64,000 bases of DNA from Cognatishimia sp. SS12 (GTDB lineage: Bacteria; Pseudomonadota; Alphaproteobacteria; Rhodobacterales; Rhodobacteraceae): contig NZ_JAQNCZ010000002.1 in NCBI RefSeq assembly GCF_028369055.1, positions 310,001-374,000 of the forward strand. Reading direction: 5' to 3'. The position numbers were made by a program, and so were the translations under genes. Below are positions 1-7,622 of this stretch, piece by piece; the first letter of the stretch is position 1, and each line of letters begins with the position of its first letter. The notes beneath the pieces are model-generated. The model searched no databases and was not told the origin of the DNA. It saw nothing but the letters and a program-made list of their open reading frames with translations.

Positions 1-2
1 AC

Positions 3-1202
3 CTATTGGCGGAGATCGAGGGCTACGGTCAGATCGGCGTGACCGTCTCCGAAGGGGTGGTGCGCCTGCAAGGGGACGTGATTGACAATACCGCGCAAGA
101 CCGCCTGACCCAGATCGTCAACCGCGTGTCCGGGGTGGTGGCCATTGAAAACGAAACCCGTATTGCTGGCACGCTTGAGGAACGGTTGGCCCCGGCCATG
201 GAGCGCATATCTGACCGCGTGCAGAATATTCTGGCCAATGGGCCTATTTTCCTGGTGGCGCTGGTGGCGTTTCTGGTGACCGCGCTTGGCGGCTGGCTTT
301 TGACCACGCGCATCGGGATCTGGACGTGGATCGCGCCCAACGCCTTCATCGCCGATGTGTACCGCGCGGTTGCGCGTATCTTGTTCATCTTGGTCGGCGT
401 GGTCTTGGCGCTTGATATCCTGAATGCCACGGCGCTGATCGGCGCGGTACTGGGCGCAGCTGGCGTGGTTGGCCTGGCGCTTGGCTTTGCCGTGCGCGAC
501 ACGGTTGAAAATTTCATCGCTTCGATTTTGCTGAGTCTGCGCCAGCCCTTTCGCCCCAATGACTATGTGAATATTCAGGGCGAGGAAGGCACCGTGGCGC
601 GCCTGACATCGCGGGCGACGATTCTGATTTCGCCAGAGGGCAATCATATACGCATTCCCAATGCCACGGTCTTCAAAGGGCGGATCGTGAATTTCACCCG
701 CGATCCGCGGCGGCGGTTTGATTTTGACCTTGGTGTGGACGCGGATGCGGATCTGGCCGGTGCGCTGGCGACAGCGGTGACGGCACTTCAAGCGCAGGAG
801 TTTGTTCTGGATGATCCCGAAGTGGGGGCATGGATCACTGAGGTGGGCGATTCAAATGTGGTGCTGACCTTCACAGGTTGGGTGGATCAAAGCGTTGTGC
901 ATTTCGCCAAGGCACGCGGCGAGGCGATCCGGGCTGCCAAAACGGCACTGGAATCAGCGGGCTTTGGTCTGCCCGAACCAATCTATCGCGTGCGTCTGGA
1001 CGGCGGGCCTGCGCTTGCAAATGCGGGTGAGCATACAGCGCCAGCGACTGGGCCTGCACCCGCCGCAAAGCCGCAAGCGGCCTTGCCCGAGGCTGCAGAC
1101 CCGCAGTCGACCGATGACGAAACCACCCGCGCCGCAGAGCGTGAGCGCCGCGATGCGGATGGCGGTGAAAACCTTCTTGATGAAAGCCAAAAGGCCGAGT
1201 GA
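3..1202 (+). CDS. BON-domain mechanosensitive channel, MscS family (5' partial)
   Basis: Small-conductance mechanosensitive channel of the inner membrane, opening under membrane tension to release solutes. The reading frame is open at the window edge, so the true N-terminus is missing. The visible part begins with a BON-like domain (about residues 5-50), followed by three hydrophobic segments and the MscS core with the glycine/alanine-rich pore helix near LGAAGVVGLALGFAVRD. The C-terminus is a low-complexity Ala/Pro then charged tail. It abuts, stop to stop with no gap, the permease gene on the other strand. Family assignment is solid; the role of the BON domain (membrane association) is inferred from the family. 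Confidence 0.9.
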   Translation, partial: LLAEIEGYGQIGVTVSEGVVRLQGDVIDNTAQDRLTQIVNRVSGVVAIENETRIAGTLEERLAPAMERISDRVQNILANGPIFLVALVAFLVTALGGWLLTTRIGIWTWIAPNAFIADVYRAVARILFILVGVVLALDILNATALIGAVLGAAGVVGLALGFAVRDTVENFIASILLSLRQPFRPNDYVNIQGEEGTVARLTSRATILISPEGNHIRIPNATVFKGRIVNFTRDPRRRFDFDLGVDADADLAGALATAVTALQAQEFVLDDPEVGAWITEVGDSNVVLTFTGWVDQSVVHFAKARGEAIRAAKTALESAGFGLPEPIYRVRLDGGPALANAGEHTAPATGPAPAAKPQAALPEAADPQSTDDETTRAAERERRDADGGENLLDESQKAE

Positions 1203-2246
1203 TCACATCACGCGCCGCGCGGCCTCTCGTGGATCTGTGACCGCGGCGTCTGGCATGGGCTCCATCAATACCCCAAGCCACAGCAGCAAAGGCAGCGCGA
1301 CAAACGCCCCGAGCGGACCCCAAAGCCACAGGCCAAACACGATTGCCAGAAAGATCAGCAGCGGGTTCATCGCCATATGCCGGCCGACAAACAGCGGTGT
1401 GACCACATTGGCCTCTGTGAGGTTGATCAGCAAAAATGTGATCGGCGGCAGCACGGCGTAAACCCCGCTGAATTGCAGCATGCCTGCCAGGGCAAGCCCG
1501 ACCGCGATCAACAGCGGGCCGAGGTAGAGCACATAGTTCATCAGCCCGGCTGCCAATCCCCAGAGGATGGCATATTCAACTCCCAGTGCCATCATGGCCA
1601 GGGCCGTTACGGTGCCCAGACAGGCGTTTACCAATGTGATCGCCGCGAAATAACGCGATACAATTTTGTCAGCACGTTTCAGGCGGTGCTCATATGCGCC
1701 AGCTTGCTGATAAAGTTGATTGCGGGTCAGCGTAAAGAAAAACAATGTCCCGATGAAGGTAAACACCTGCGATACAAAACTGGGTGCAAGCCACAGCGCA
1801 TCGCTGACCGTGGGCAAAGCTGTTTCTTTGCCAGCGTCCTCGCCAGCGCCGTTGCCGCCGACGGTTTCTTCCAGTTCCTGACTGATCGCCTCGATGCCGC
1901 GCAACAGCGATGCCGCGCGATCAATAAGGGACTGCATCACCGCTTTAATGCGTGGCAGCTCCGAAATCAGCACGTTCACCAGCGGCTCTATCAACAGCAT
2001 GATGGTCGCAATGATGAGGGTCGAGAATATCAACAGAAATAGGGCCACCGCCAAGCGCGGTATGCCCAGTCGCTCAAGCCGGTCAGCGAGCGGCGATACA
2101 ACCACGCCAAGCACCAGTCCGAAGCACATAGGCGCAAGGATTTGCTGAGCGAGGTTCAATGCGGTTGTGATGGCGATGATCGTTAAGATCAGCACCATCA
2201 CACGAACGCCGCTGGTGCGCAGCGCCGTTGCGAAAAAGCCGGGCAT
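1203..2246 (-). CDS. AI-2E family transporter (PerM/YdiK-like permease)
   Basis: Polytopic inner-membrane protein of the AI-2E/PerM family, 347 residues, the usual size. Hydrophobic segments are seen near residues 15-70 as a pair, then a soluble stretch (about 75-145), then a cluster of membrane helices in the C-terminal half with the family's typical LLINLTEANVVTPLFVGR region. Transported substrates in this family vary (signals, ions, small solutes) and cannot be told from sequence. It is the last gene of a four-gene minus-strand run, starting 4 bases after the DUF3618 gene, and so probably shares the EcfG-type promoter near 3.87 kb. Confidence 0.88.
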   Translation of the reverse strand: MPGFFATALRTSGVRVMVLILTIIAITTALNLAQQILAPMCFGLVLGVVVSPLADRLERLGIPRLAVALFLLIFSTLIIATIMLLIEPLVNVLISELPRIKAVMQSLIDRAASLLRGIEAISQELEETVGGNGAGEDAGKETALPTVSDALWLAPSFVSQVFTFIGTLFFFTLTRNQLYQQAGAYEHRLKRADKIVSRYFAAITLVNACLGTVTALAMMALGVEYAILWGLAAGLMNYVLYLGPLLIAVGLALAGMLQFSGVYAVLPPITFLLINLTEANVVTPLFVGRHMAMNPLLIFLAIVFGLWLWGPLGAFVALPLLLWLGVLMEPMPDAAVTDPREAARRVM

Positions 2247-2250
2247 TACC

Positions 2251-3015
2251 TTAGTTCAGTGCCGTGCGATTTGGATCACGCGCAGTGGACTTTTTTAGGC
2301 TGGCGCTTGCCGCTTCGTGCAAGCGGTCCATCTCTTCGTGCAATGCGGCCTCGGCTTTAGCGGCGAGCGCATCGCGGTGCGTGCCCAAAAGTTCGTCTTC
2401 GCGACGGGTCGATGGGATCATCGCGCCTATCAGCGCGCCGAGACCCAGTGCGATGGCACCGGCGGACAGCGGGTTCTGATTGTAGTAGGTCCGGGACTGT
2501 GCCGCGGCGTGGGCAGCGTGGGCTTCCACTTGCTCCTGCGCTTTGATTGCAGCTTTGCGCGCTTTCAGCACACGCTTGCGCGCTGACTCTGGCAGGCTCT
2601 CAAGCCCGGCATTCAGCGTCTCTCGCATTTTGCTCGTACGGTAGGATTCGGTGCTCATACCGGTCATCTCCTTCTTCATGGCGGCGTCGGCGGCTTCAAC
2701 ACGCTCGTAAAAGCCAATAAAGGCTTGTTCGGGTGGAACCGCCGTTGGCGGCGCGGGTTGGCGTGGCTGGGTCCGGGCGGTGTTATTCGCGAACATCAGC
2801 GCCAGCCCGGCCCCCGCCATCACCAGTGCAACGGGGTTGCGTTTGGCGGCCGTCAGCGCCTGTCGGCTGAATTCTCCACTCAGGCCATGGGCCGCAGCGG
2901 AGAGTTGTTCACCGAGCGTCTGCGGCGCGACCGTGTCGGAAAGACCCGACAAGGATGCGGTGAGGCGACGACGGTCTTCTTCGACTTGCTTTTGCAGTTT
3001 ATCAGTATCAGACAT
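2251..3015 (-). CDS. DUF3618 domain protein
   Basis: Membrane-associated protein of unknown function with an N-terminal DUF3618 segment (about residues 1-60, beginning MSDTDKLQKQVEEDRRRL), a short hydrophobic stretch near residue 70, an Ala/Lys-rich coiled middle and a second glycine/alanine-rich hydrophobic stretch near residue 200. The ATG at 3015 was chosen because it overlaps the stop of the upstream holin-like gene by 8 bases, a typical translational coupling. DUF3618 and holin superfamily III proteins commonly travel together in alphaproteobacterial stress loci; a role in envelope stress is inferred, not shown. Confidence 0.75.
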   Translation of the reverse strand: MSDTDKLQKQVEEDRRRLTASLSGLSDTVAPQTLGEQLSAAAHGLSGEFSRQALTAAKRNPVALVMAGAGLALMFANNTARTQPRQPAPPTAVPPEQAFIGFYERVEAADAAMKKEMTGMSTESYRTSKMRETLNAGLESLPESARKRVLKARKAAIKAQEQVEAHAAHAAAQSRTYYNQNPLSAGAIALGLGALIGAMIPSTRREDELLGTHRDALAAKAEAALHEEMDRLHEAASASLKKSTARDPNRTALN

Positions 3016-3403
3016 CGGCTGCCTCCTTGATGCTATGCGCGTCCTTCTGGACGTTGCGAATGGTGCGTTTGGGCATGAGCGCATCCGCGTCTAGGCGCGA
3101 TTTACCGATCACAACCAGCACAGCGGCAACGGCCAGCAGAATGCCGCCCACAATCAGCGCGGATAGGCCGGCGCTGATACCAGCAGCAGCGATCCAGGCC
3201 ACCAAAGCAGCTGCGAGTACGTTGAGCGCCACAAGGGCCAGCAGGCCAGCCACGGCAAACATGGCAATGCCGATGCCCGCGCGGGTGGCGTTTTCTTTCA
3301 GCTCGGCTTTGGCCAAGGCAGCTTCGCTGCGCAGCAGCGAGGAGAAGTGGCGCAGGGTGTCCTTAAACAGTTCCGGCACCTGTCGCAGATCAGGATGAGC
3401 CAT
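3008..3403 (-). CDS. Phage holin family protein (holin superfamily III, DUF1469)
   Basis: Small membrane protein of 131 residues. An amphipathic N-terminus (LRQVPELFKDTLRHFSSLL) is followed by two strong transmembrane helices (about residues 42-67 and 75-97) and a short charged tail. Despite the family name it is a chromosomal housekeeping/stress protein in Proteobacteria and there is no phage gene nearby. Start ATG at 3403 is preceded by GGAGGTACCT, a very good ribosome-binding site. It overlaps the upstream gene by 14 bases and the downstream DUF3618 gene by 8, so the three are co-translated. Confidence 0.8.
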   Translation of the reverse strand: MAHPDLRQVPELFKDTLRHFSSLLRSEAALAKAELKENATRAGIGIAMFAVAGLLALVALNVLAAALVAWIAAAGISAGLSALIVGGILLAVAAVLVVIGKSRLDADALMPKRTIRNVQKDAHSIKEAADV

Positions 3404-3824
3404 AGGTACCTCCATTATGGTGATGGGTTGCGTAGGGCTGGGTTTCCGGCTCGCTGGCCTTCAGAAACCGTGTGGCGGCAAAACCAGCCAGCGCGGCCGC
3501 ACCAAGAAACAGGAGCGGATTGCGCCGTGCGAAGCCGCTGACATCCGTGACGGTTTGTTCGATATCCAGGGTGCGCACACGGCGCGCTGCGTCCTCGAGG
3601 TGGCCGGCGACCATATGCGCGGCCTGCGCTTGGATCGAGCCTGGATCAAAGGTGTCCGCCGCCGCATGGGCAGCATCTGCCGTGGTCTGGACCTCGGCAG
3701 CGGCCTGATGCTGCGCAGCATCGGTTTTTTCACGGACGGTGTCGGAAATGGCGCTCTTGGCTTTGTCGCCAAGATCTTTGGCGTAATTGCGCGCTTGTGA
3801 TTCCAGATCAGGAGTGTCGGTCAT
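3390..3824 (-). CDS. Small membrane-anchored helical protein, DUF883/YqjD-like architecture
   Basis: 144-residue protein, first gene of the minus-strand run. The first 110 residues are alanine-rich, charged and predicted helical (coiled-coil like). They are followed by ARRNPLLFLGAAALAGFAA, a single C-terminal membrane anchor preceded by the RRNP motif typical of YqjD/ElaB-type ribosome- or membrane-associated proteins. The tail is His/Gly-rich. ATG at 3824 has AAAGGC upstream; a longer reading frame exists but would run through the EcfG-type promoter at 3861-3886, so it is not used. Precise function unknown. Confidence 0.65.
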   Translation of the reverse strand: MTDTPDLESQARNYAKDLGDKAKSAISDTVREKTDAAQHQAAAEVQTTADAAHAAADTFDPGSIQAQAAHMVAGHLEDAARRVRTLDIEQTVTDVSGFARRNPLLFLGAAALAGFAATRFLKASEPETQPYATHHHNGGTYGSS

Positions 3825-3860
3825 TTCATTTGCCTTTCTGCTATCCGGGTTCAGAAAAGA

Positions 3861-3886
3861 AACGCACGGCTGGCCAGTACGGTTCC
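3861..3886 (-). promoter_or_regulatory. EcfG-type promoter (perfect, N17 spacer)
   Basis: On the minus strand GGAAC, 17 bases, CGTT. This matches the general-stress sigma factor consensus and sits so that the transcript would start about 30 bases before the ATG at 3824. Confidence 0.75.
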
Positions 3887-3903
3887 CGATTTCAAAAGAA
3901 AAC

Positions 3904-3924
3904 GACCCGGCGCTGGGCCGGGTC
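3904..3924 (-). terminator. Intrinsic terminator of the PLDc_N gene
   Basis: Hairpin GACCCGG/CCGGGTC followed, on the minus strand, by a T-rich run (GTTTTCTTTTG). It separates the PLDc_N gene from the downstream operon promoter. Confidence 0.65.
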
Positions 3925-3947
3925 ATTTGCGTCGTCTCGTCGCCGAT

Positions 3948-4133
3948 TTAGATATTAGCGGCGGAGGATTTCGGCCCTGCGATCAACCAGGCGATGAACC
4001 CAATAACTGGCAGGATCAGAATCCCCAGAACCCAGAGGATTTTCGCACCTGTCGAAGAGCCTGAGCCGAGCACCTGAATAATTGCGTAGATATCTGCGAC
4101 CAAGATCAACAGGCCAATAATTCCAAATTCCAT
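3948..4133 (-). CDS. PLDc_N domain small membrane protein
   Basis: 61-residue protein made of two transmembrane helices separated by a short polar hairpin, ending LPVIGFIAWLIAGPKSS. This is the phospholipase D-nuclease N-terminal (PLDc_N) module, which occurs alone as a tiny membrane protein and has no catalytic residues. A paralogue with the same ending (LPVIGFVIWLVIGPRP) lies at 10053-10241. It is transcribed alone between its own EcfG-like promoter and a terminator. The function is unknown; the stress link is inferred from the promoter. Confidence 0.8.
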   Translation of the reverse strand: MEFGIIGLLILVADIYAIIQVLGSGSSTGAKILWVLGILILPVIGFIAWLIAGPKSSAANI

Positions 4134-4167
4134 GACATTCTCCCTTCGGTGTGTCGTCTATTAAAGG

Positions 4168-4193
4168 AACTCTGCGCACAGTCATTCGGTTCC
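4168..4193 (-). promoter_or_regulatory. EcfG-type promoter candidate (AGTT, N17)
   Basis: Minus strand GGAAC, 17 bases, AGTT; one mismatch in the -10 part. It would give a leader of about 27 bases for the PLDc_N gene. Confidence 0.55.
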
Positions 4194-4240
4194 GGTTTTG
4201 GTATAAGTTTTTGAAAAATATATATTTTTGAAAAACAAAA

Positions 4241-4262
4241 AAGCCACGCGCGAGCGTGGCTT
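4241..4262. terminator. Bidirectional intrinsic terminator
   Basis: AAGCCACGC/GCGTGGCTT hairpin with a 4-base loop, A-rich on the left and T-rich on the right. It ends the DUF883-like transcript on the minus strand. Confidence 0.75.
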
Positions 4263-4284
4263 TTTTGTTCTCATGGCCGCAGAC

Positions 4285-4563
4285 TTAGAAGCGGCGGCGC
4301 ATGGCCAGCCCCATCAGCAGACCCACACCCACTGCGCCCGCGATGGCCACACCGGGATTCTTGCGGACAAATTCCTGCCCGTCTTTGCTGAGGCGTTCAA
4401 GTTCGCTTGCACCGTATTTCAGACCCGCGTCCAGTTGCTCTTGCGCCTGCTTGACGGTTTCGCTGGCGTGATCTTTTGCGCGTTCGGCCATCTGTACCGC
4501 CTGTTCCTTGGTCGCTTCGGCCTTGGTCTTTTTCGGTTGTGATACGTCTGCTGTGCTGGTCAT
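4285..4563 (-). CDS. DUF883/YqjD-ElaB-like membrane-anchored protein
   Basis: 92-residue protein. An N-terminal Lys/Ala/Glu-rich amphipathic helix (residues 10-70) is followed by EFVRKNPGVAIAGAVGVGLL, a glycine-rich C-terminal membrane anchor, and MRRRF. This matches the architecture of YqjD/ElaB proteins, which tether to the inner membrane through the C-terminal helix and are induced in stationary phase in E. coli. It lies 48 bases downstream of the DUF1328 gene with no terminator between, so the two are probably one transcript from the promoter at 4826-4850. Confidence 0.75.
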   Translation of the reverse strand: MTSTADVSQPKKTKAEATKEQAVQMAERAKDHASETVKQAQEQLDAGLKYGASELERLSKDGQEFVRKNPGVAIAGAVGVGLLMGLAMRRRF

Positions 4564-4611
4564 GGTTAAATTCCTTCAGTGTGATTGGGTCGTTGCGTGG
4601 CAGCCGCGCAA

Positions 4612-4773
4612 TCAGCGCCGGATCACGCGGAGAACGATCGAAACGACAAACAGCGCGAGAAAGATAACAAAGAGTATTTGTGCGATCCCGGCACTGGCAC
4701 CTGCAATTCCGCCGAACCCAAAGAGCGCGGCAACAAGCGCGACGATCAGAAATGTAATTGCCCATCCAAGCAT
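4612..4773 (-). CDS. DUF1328 (YtjA-like) small membrane protein
   Basis: 53-residue, two-helix membrane protein starting [20 protein letters not shown], characteristic of the DUF1328/YtjA family. ATG at 4773 was chosen over an ATG seven codons upstream because GGAAGGAG precedes it at good spacing and family members begin at MLxWA. Function unknown; often found beside other stress-induced envelope proteins, as here. First gene of a two-gene unit with the DUF883-like gene. Confidence 0.85.
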   Translation of the reverse strand: MLGWAITFLIVALVAALFGFGGIAGASAGIAQILFVIFLALFVVSIVLRVIRR

Positions 4774-4825
4774 GTGATTTCTCCTTCCAGTCATTCGCTA
4801 TGCGTTGAACATCATCTGCTGAGTC

Positions 4826-4850
4826 AACGGTTGGCGCCCCGATTGGTTCC
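4826..4850 (-). promoter_or_regulatory. EcfG-type promoter (perfect, N16 spacer)
   Basis: Minus strand GGAAC, 16 bases, CGTT, reading toward the DUF1328 gene with a leader of about 46 bases. Confidence 0.75.
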
Positions 4851-4897
4851 TCGATTACAGCGCCTTTTCAGTCAGCTTTAGGGCCAATAAGGCAAAA

Positions 4898-4930
4898 GAA
4901 AACGCGCGGCGGCCGGCGCTGCGCGTTTTC
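4898..4930 (-). terminator. Intrinsic terminator of the 4954-5202 gene
   Basis: Ten-base stem GAAAACGCGC/GCGCGTTTTC around a GC-rich loop, followed on the minus strand by TTTTGCC. It lies 24 bases past the gene's stop. Confidence 0.65.
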
Positions 4931-4953
4931 AAAAATTTCGGTATGCCTTGACG

Positions 4954-5202
4954 TTAGCTGTCGTCGCGGGCGTCTTCTTCCGGGCTCTGAACGTCCACGG
5001 TTGGGACCGTCACAGTCACCTCTTTGGTGCCAGTTTCAATGTCGCCGACCTCAGCGTCAAATTTGGGAAGCTGGCCGCCATCAACCGAGACATCAACGTC
5101 AGGAAGGCGTGTTTCCTGAGTTTGGTCGACGTCGATCATGTAGATACCGAAAACCAGCACTGCAACGCCGACGATCGCGGCGATAATGATGGATGGTTTC
5201 AT
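4954..5202 (-). CDS. Small single-pass membrane protein with acidic exported tail
   Basis: 82-residue protein of unknown family. An N-terminal helix (residues 3-22, MKPSIIIAAIVGVAVLVFGI) acts as a signal anchor. The rest is polar, Asp/Val-rich and periplasmic by prediction, with alternating VDV/VTVTVPTVDV segments that suggest beta strands. It is monocistronic, with a perfect EcfG-type promoter upstream and a terminator downstream. The plus-strand protein at 10407-10640 has the same plan (anchor plus acidic tail containing VTVTVEG), so the two may be functionally related. Confidence 0.6.
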   Translation of the reverse strand: MKPSIIIAAIVGVAVLVFGIYMIDVDQTQETRLPDVDVSVDGGQLPKFDAEVGDIETGTKEVTVTVPTVDVQSPEEDARDDS

Positions 5203-5234
5203 TGTCTTATCCTTTCAGGTTGCTTCACATACTC

Positions 5235-5259
5235 AACGTATGCCGATGCCAATTGTTCC
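5235..5259 (-). promoter_or_regulatory. EcfG-type promoter (perfect, N16 spacer)
   Basis: Minus strand GGAAC, 16 bases, CGTT, giving a leader of about 26 bases before the ATG at 5202. Confidence 0.75.
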
Positions 5260-5330
5260 GCGTCAGAGGTATGTTTTTTGACATAGATGTGGGGAAAAAA
5301 AATTTATAAATACCTGTAAAAAAAGAAAAA

Positions 5331-5355
5331 ACCCCCGCAGATCAATTGCGGGGGT
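5331..5355 (-). terminator. Intrinsic terminator of the Crp/Fnr gene
   Basis: Nine-base stem ACCCCCGCA/TGCGGGGGT followed on the minus strand by a long T-rich run. It lies about 115 bases past the stop of the regulator; nothing else was recognised in the 5203-5470 gap apart from this and the promoter above. Confidence 0.75.
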
Positions 5356-5470
5356 TCAGGCGGTGGGCCAGATCGGGGACGGCCCGGTGACGCAGGACAT
5401 CTGCAGTCTGATGTAAGACGCGCGCCGCGGCATAAGGTTCCCGAAAAATTGCAGTCGGTCGCAAAAAAAA

Positions 5471-6196
5471 TCAAACGAGGGGGCGTGTCTGAACCTCGCC
5501 ATCATCGCCAAGCATATGAGTGAGCGCGTCCATATCGTCGACGCTTAGCTCGCCTTTTTGCCAGGTTAAGATCCCATCGCGCCGCAGCTGCGCCAATTGC
5601 TTATTGGTGTGCACAAGCGAAAGCCCCAAGGCATCTGCCAAATCTTGCTGCGTGAAGGGCAGCGAAGTCTTATTGTCGACAACTTGACCAATCGCCAGCG
5701 CGCGGTTGAAAAATCGCGCCATCGCCCATGCGATTTTTTCATAGGCTGGGCGCTGCCCCACCGTGGCCAAAGCATCGCCCAGAAAATGTTCTTCGACTGC
5801 TGCCAAATGCGCGATGTCAAAGCCGCGCGTAGGATGTTTTGAAAAAAGGTCCCAGACATTTGCGCGGTTGAACACGCAAAGGGTCATGGTTGTCACCGCT
5901 TCGACGGAATGGCCCATTTCACCCATAACGCCAGCTTGCAGGCCCAGAAAATCCCCGGGCATCACAAACCCAACCACCTGCCGGCTGCCATCCCGGAGCA
6001 TTTTGTACTTCAGCCCCATACCGGTCAAAACTGTGAATAGCTGTGGTGATTGTTCGCCCTGCGATAAAAGATGGGTGCCGGGCTCCGCCTCCATCTCGCC
6101 GGTTTTGAACCGTTGCATGAACGACAGCTCGTCTTGAGAAAATTCAAGAAATAGTGGCAATCCCCTGAGCGGACAGTTCGTACATTTCGTAACCAT
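5471..6196 (-). CDS. Crp/Fnr family transcriptional regulator
   Basis: 241-residue cytoplasmic regulator. An N-terminal CTNCPLRGLPLF motif is followed by a cyclic-nucleotide-binding-like beta roll (about residues 25-140, with FVMPGDFLGLQAG), a dimerisation helix and a C-terminal winged helix (LPFTQQDLADALGLSLVHTNKQL). Only two N-terminal cysteines are seen, so an FNR-type 4Fe-4S cluster would need other ligands; oxygen sensing cannot be claimed. ATG at 6196 was preferred over the in-frame GTG at 6208 because GAGGTGAGG precedes it at proper spacing. No EcfG motif was seen upstream, unlike its neighbours. Confidence 0.88.
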   Translation of the reverse strand: MVTKCTNCPLRGLPLFLEFSQDELSFMQRFKTGEMEAEPGTHLLSQGEQSPQLFTVLTGMGLKYKMLRDGSRQVVGFVMPGDFLGLQAGVMGEMGHSVEAVTTMTLCVFNRANVWDLFSKHPTRGFDIAHLAAVEEHFLGDALATVGQRPAYEKIAWAMARFFNRALAIGQVVDNKTSLPFTQQDLADALGLSLVHTNKQLAQLRRDGILTWQKGELSVDDMDALTHMLGDDGEVQTRPLV

Positions 6197-6297
6197 AAAT
6201 AGCCTCACCTCTTGAGCGCTTGTCCCGGCTCTGTGTAGCAGACCCTTTGAACGCGATTTTTTTGCCGGCAGCGGTACGACCGCTTAAACGTGGATGC

Positions 6298-6317
6298 GGG
6301 CCGCATTGCTGCGGCCC
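6298..6317. terminator. Hairpin between the Crp/Fnr and PRC-barrel genes
   Basis: Eight-base perfect stem GGGCCGCA/TGCGGCCC with a 4-base loop, 25 bases past the PRC-barrel stop. The T-run on the minus strand is poor, so it may be a weak terminator or an RNA-stabilising hairpin. Confidence 0.45.
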
Positions 6318-6341
6318 GGTCCGAATTTTCAAAGGGGGGTG

Positions 6342-6917
6342 TTAGTCCCAAAAGCCCTCATCAACGCCTTCCATGCTTTCCAGCTGTTCTTCGTTCAGGC
6401 GCGTGACATAGGCATAGGTCTGATCGTCCACAGCCATCAGTTTGACGTCAGCAACAGGGATCATCACGTGTTTGTCGCCGATATCAAGGAAGCCACCGAT
6501 CTCAGCCACAATGCCTTTGAAATCGCCATTTGGGCTCAGAACAATGTCTTCGATCTCGCCGATTTCATTCAGGTTCTCACGCATTTCGGAAAACGCAAAA
6601 TCCATCTCCCAGCCTTCGTCATTGGCTTCGTTCAGCGTGTAGATTGCACCGCCGGTGATGTCGCGGGTGCGGATCAGCTTTGGATTTTCATCCAGGTTGG
6701 TTTCCGCCTCGGCCACAGTGGTGGTTTCTGCGTCAGCTGCAGCATCGGTCTTCAGCTTCAGCTTTTTGTCGGCATCTGCCATCATATTGGTGTCAGCTTC
6801 TACGCCAACGTTGGCTTCGACTTTACCTTCAGTGGTCATGCCAGTCTCGGTGCCCGCCAGCGCGGTGGTCGCGGTCAGAACAGCAGCGAGAGTTGCAGTT
6901 TTCGTAAAGAGTTTCAT
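6342..6917 (-). CDS. Secreted PRC-barrel domain protein
   Basis: 191-residue exported protein. A Sec signal peptide (MKLFTKTATLAAVLTATTALAG) is followed by a low-complexity Ala/Asp/Thr region (residues 25-75). A PRC-barrel-like domain (about 80-165) contains LIRTRDITGGAIY and GEIEDIVLSPNGDFKGIVAE. PRC-barrel proteins of this exported type are common in alphaproteobacterial stress regulons; the ligand is unknown. AGGAGGCAAG lies just before the ATG. A GGAAC-N17-GGTT motif is upstream and a hairpin downstream, so it is monocistronic. Confidence 0.82.
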   Translation of the reverse strand: MKLFTKTATLAAVLTATTALAGTETGMTTEGKVEANVGVEADTNMMADADKKLKLKTDAAADAETTTVAEAETNLDENPKLIRTRDITGGAIYTLNEANDEGWEMDFAFSEMRENLNEIGEIEDIVLSPNGDFKGIVAEIGGFLDIGDKHVMIPVADVKLMAVDDQTYAYVTRLNEEQLESMEGVDEGFWD

Positions 6918-6950
6918 GTCTTGCCTCCTTGCATAAGTTTGTACTTATCC

Positions 6951-6976
6951 AACCCCAAGGGGGCAAAATTGGTTCC
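6951..6976 (-). promoter_or_regulatory. EcfG-type promoter candidate (GGTT, N17)
   Basis: Minus strand GGAAC, 17 bases, GGTT; one mismatch. Leader of about 27 bases for the PRC-barrel gene. Confidence 0.55.
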
Positions 6977-7022
6977 AAGAAACCTACATTTTTTTATCGT
7001 AACATTCTGTATTTAAATAAAT

Positions 7023-7047
7023 AACGCCCCCAATGATTGAGGGCGTT
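7023..7047 (-). terminator. Intrinsic terminator of the nepR-ecfG transcript
   Basis: AACGCCC/GGGCGTT stem with extra CAAT/ATTG pairing inside, then ATTTATTTAAAT on the minus strand, 27 bases past the ecfG stop. Confidence 0.65.
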
Positions 7048-7073
7048 AAATAGTTTTCATCATGATGGATCGA

Positions 7074-7622
7074 TCAGGCTGCAGGTTGTTTTCCGACAAT
7101 CCCCGCGGTCACGCTGTCTGTCAGTTCCATCGCCTCATCGTCATTCAATTGCAGCATTTCAGCCAAGGTGGCCCGGGCCCGGCCAACGCGGCTTTTGATG
7201 GTGCCGACGGCGACATCACAGGTTGCGGCAGCCTCTTCATATGAAAACCCACCAGCCCCGACCAGAACCAGCGCTTCGCGTTGGGTGTCCGGCAATTGAT
7301 TAAAGGCCTGCATGAAATCGCGCATGTTCAACCGCCCGTCGTGGTCCGGTTTTGAGGCCAGCGCAAGCGAGAGCGACCCATCGGCGTCTTCGACCTCGCG
7401 CTTGCGTTTGCGGCGTAGGGAATAAAATGTGTTGCGCAGGATCGTGAACAGCCAGGCCCGCATGTTCGATCCGGGCTTGAAACTTTCGATGTTGGTCCAG
7501 GCTTTCACAAGGGTGTCTTGCACCAAATCATCTGCCGTGGCGGCATTACGGGTAAGGCTCAAGGCAAAGGCACGCAACGCGCCCAAATGCTCTGTCAGTT
7601 CATCGCGCGGATCAACTGTCAT
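7074..7622 (-). CDS. ecfG: General stress response sigma factor EcfG
   Basis: 182-residue ECF sigma factor that directs RNA polymerase to GGAAC-type promoters. Region 2 (about residues 15-80) has DDLVQDTLVKAW and PGSNMRAWLFTILRNTFYS. Region 4 (about 105-165) has QLPDTQREALVLVGAGGFSYEEAA and the recognition helix VGTIKSRVGRAR. The gene is translationally coupled to nepR (11-base overlap) and faces phyR, the diagnostic arrangement of the alphaproteobacterial PhyR-NepR-EcfG partner switch. NepR is known to hold EcfG inactive until phosphorylated PhyR removes it. No PhyR-activating histidine kinase is visible in the window. Confidence 0.93.
   Translation of the reverse strand: MTVDPRDELTEHLGALRAFALSLTRNAATADDLVQDTLVKAWTNIESFKPGSNMRAWLFTILRNTFYSLRRKRKREVEDADGSLSLALASKPDHDGRLNMRDFMQAFNQLPDTQREALVLVGAGGFSYEEAAATCDVAVGTIKSRVGRARATLAEMLQLNDDEAMELTDSVTAGIVGKQPAA

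Noticed and set aside
3008-3403. Holin family name suggesting a prophage
   Set aside because: The protein is of a chromosomal stress-associated holin-like family and there are no lysis, integrase, capsid or tail genes near it.
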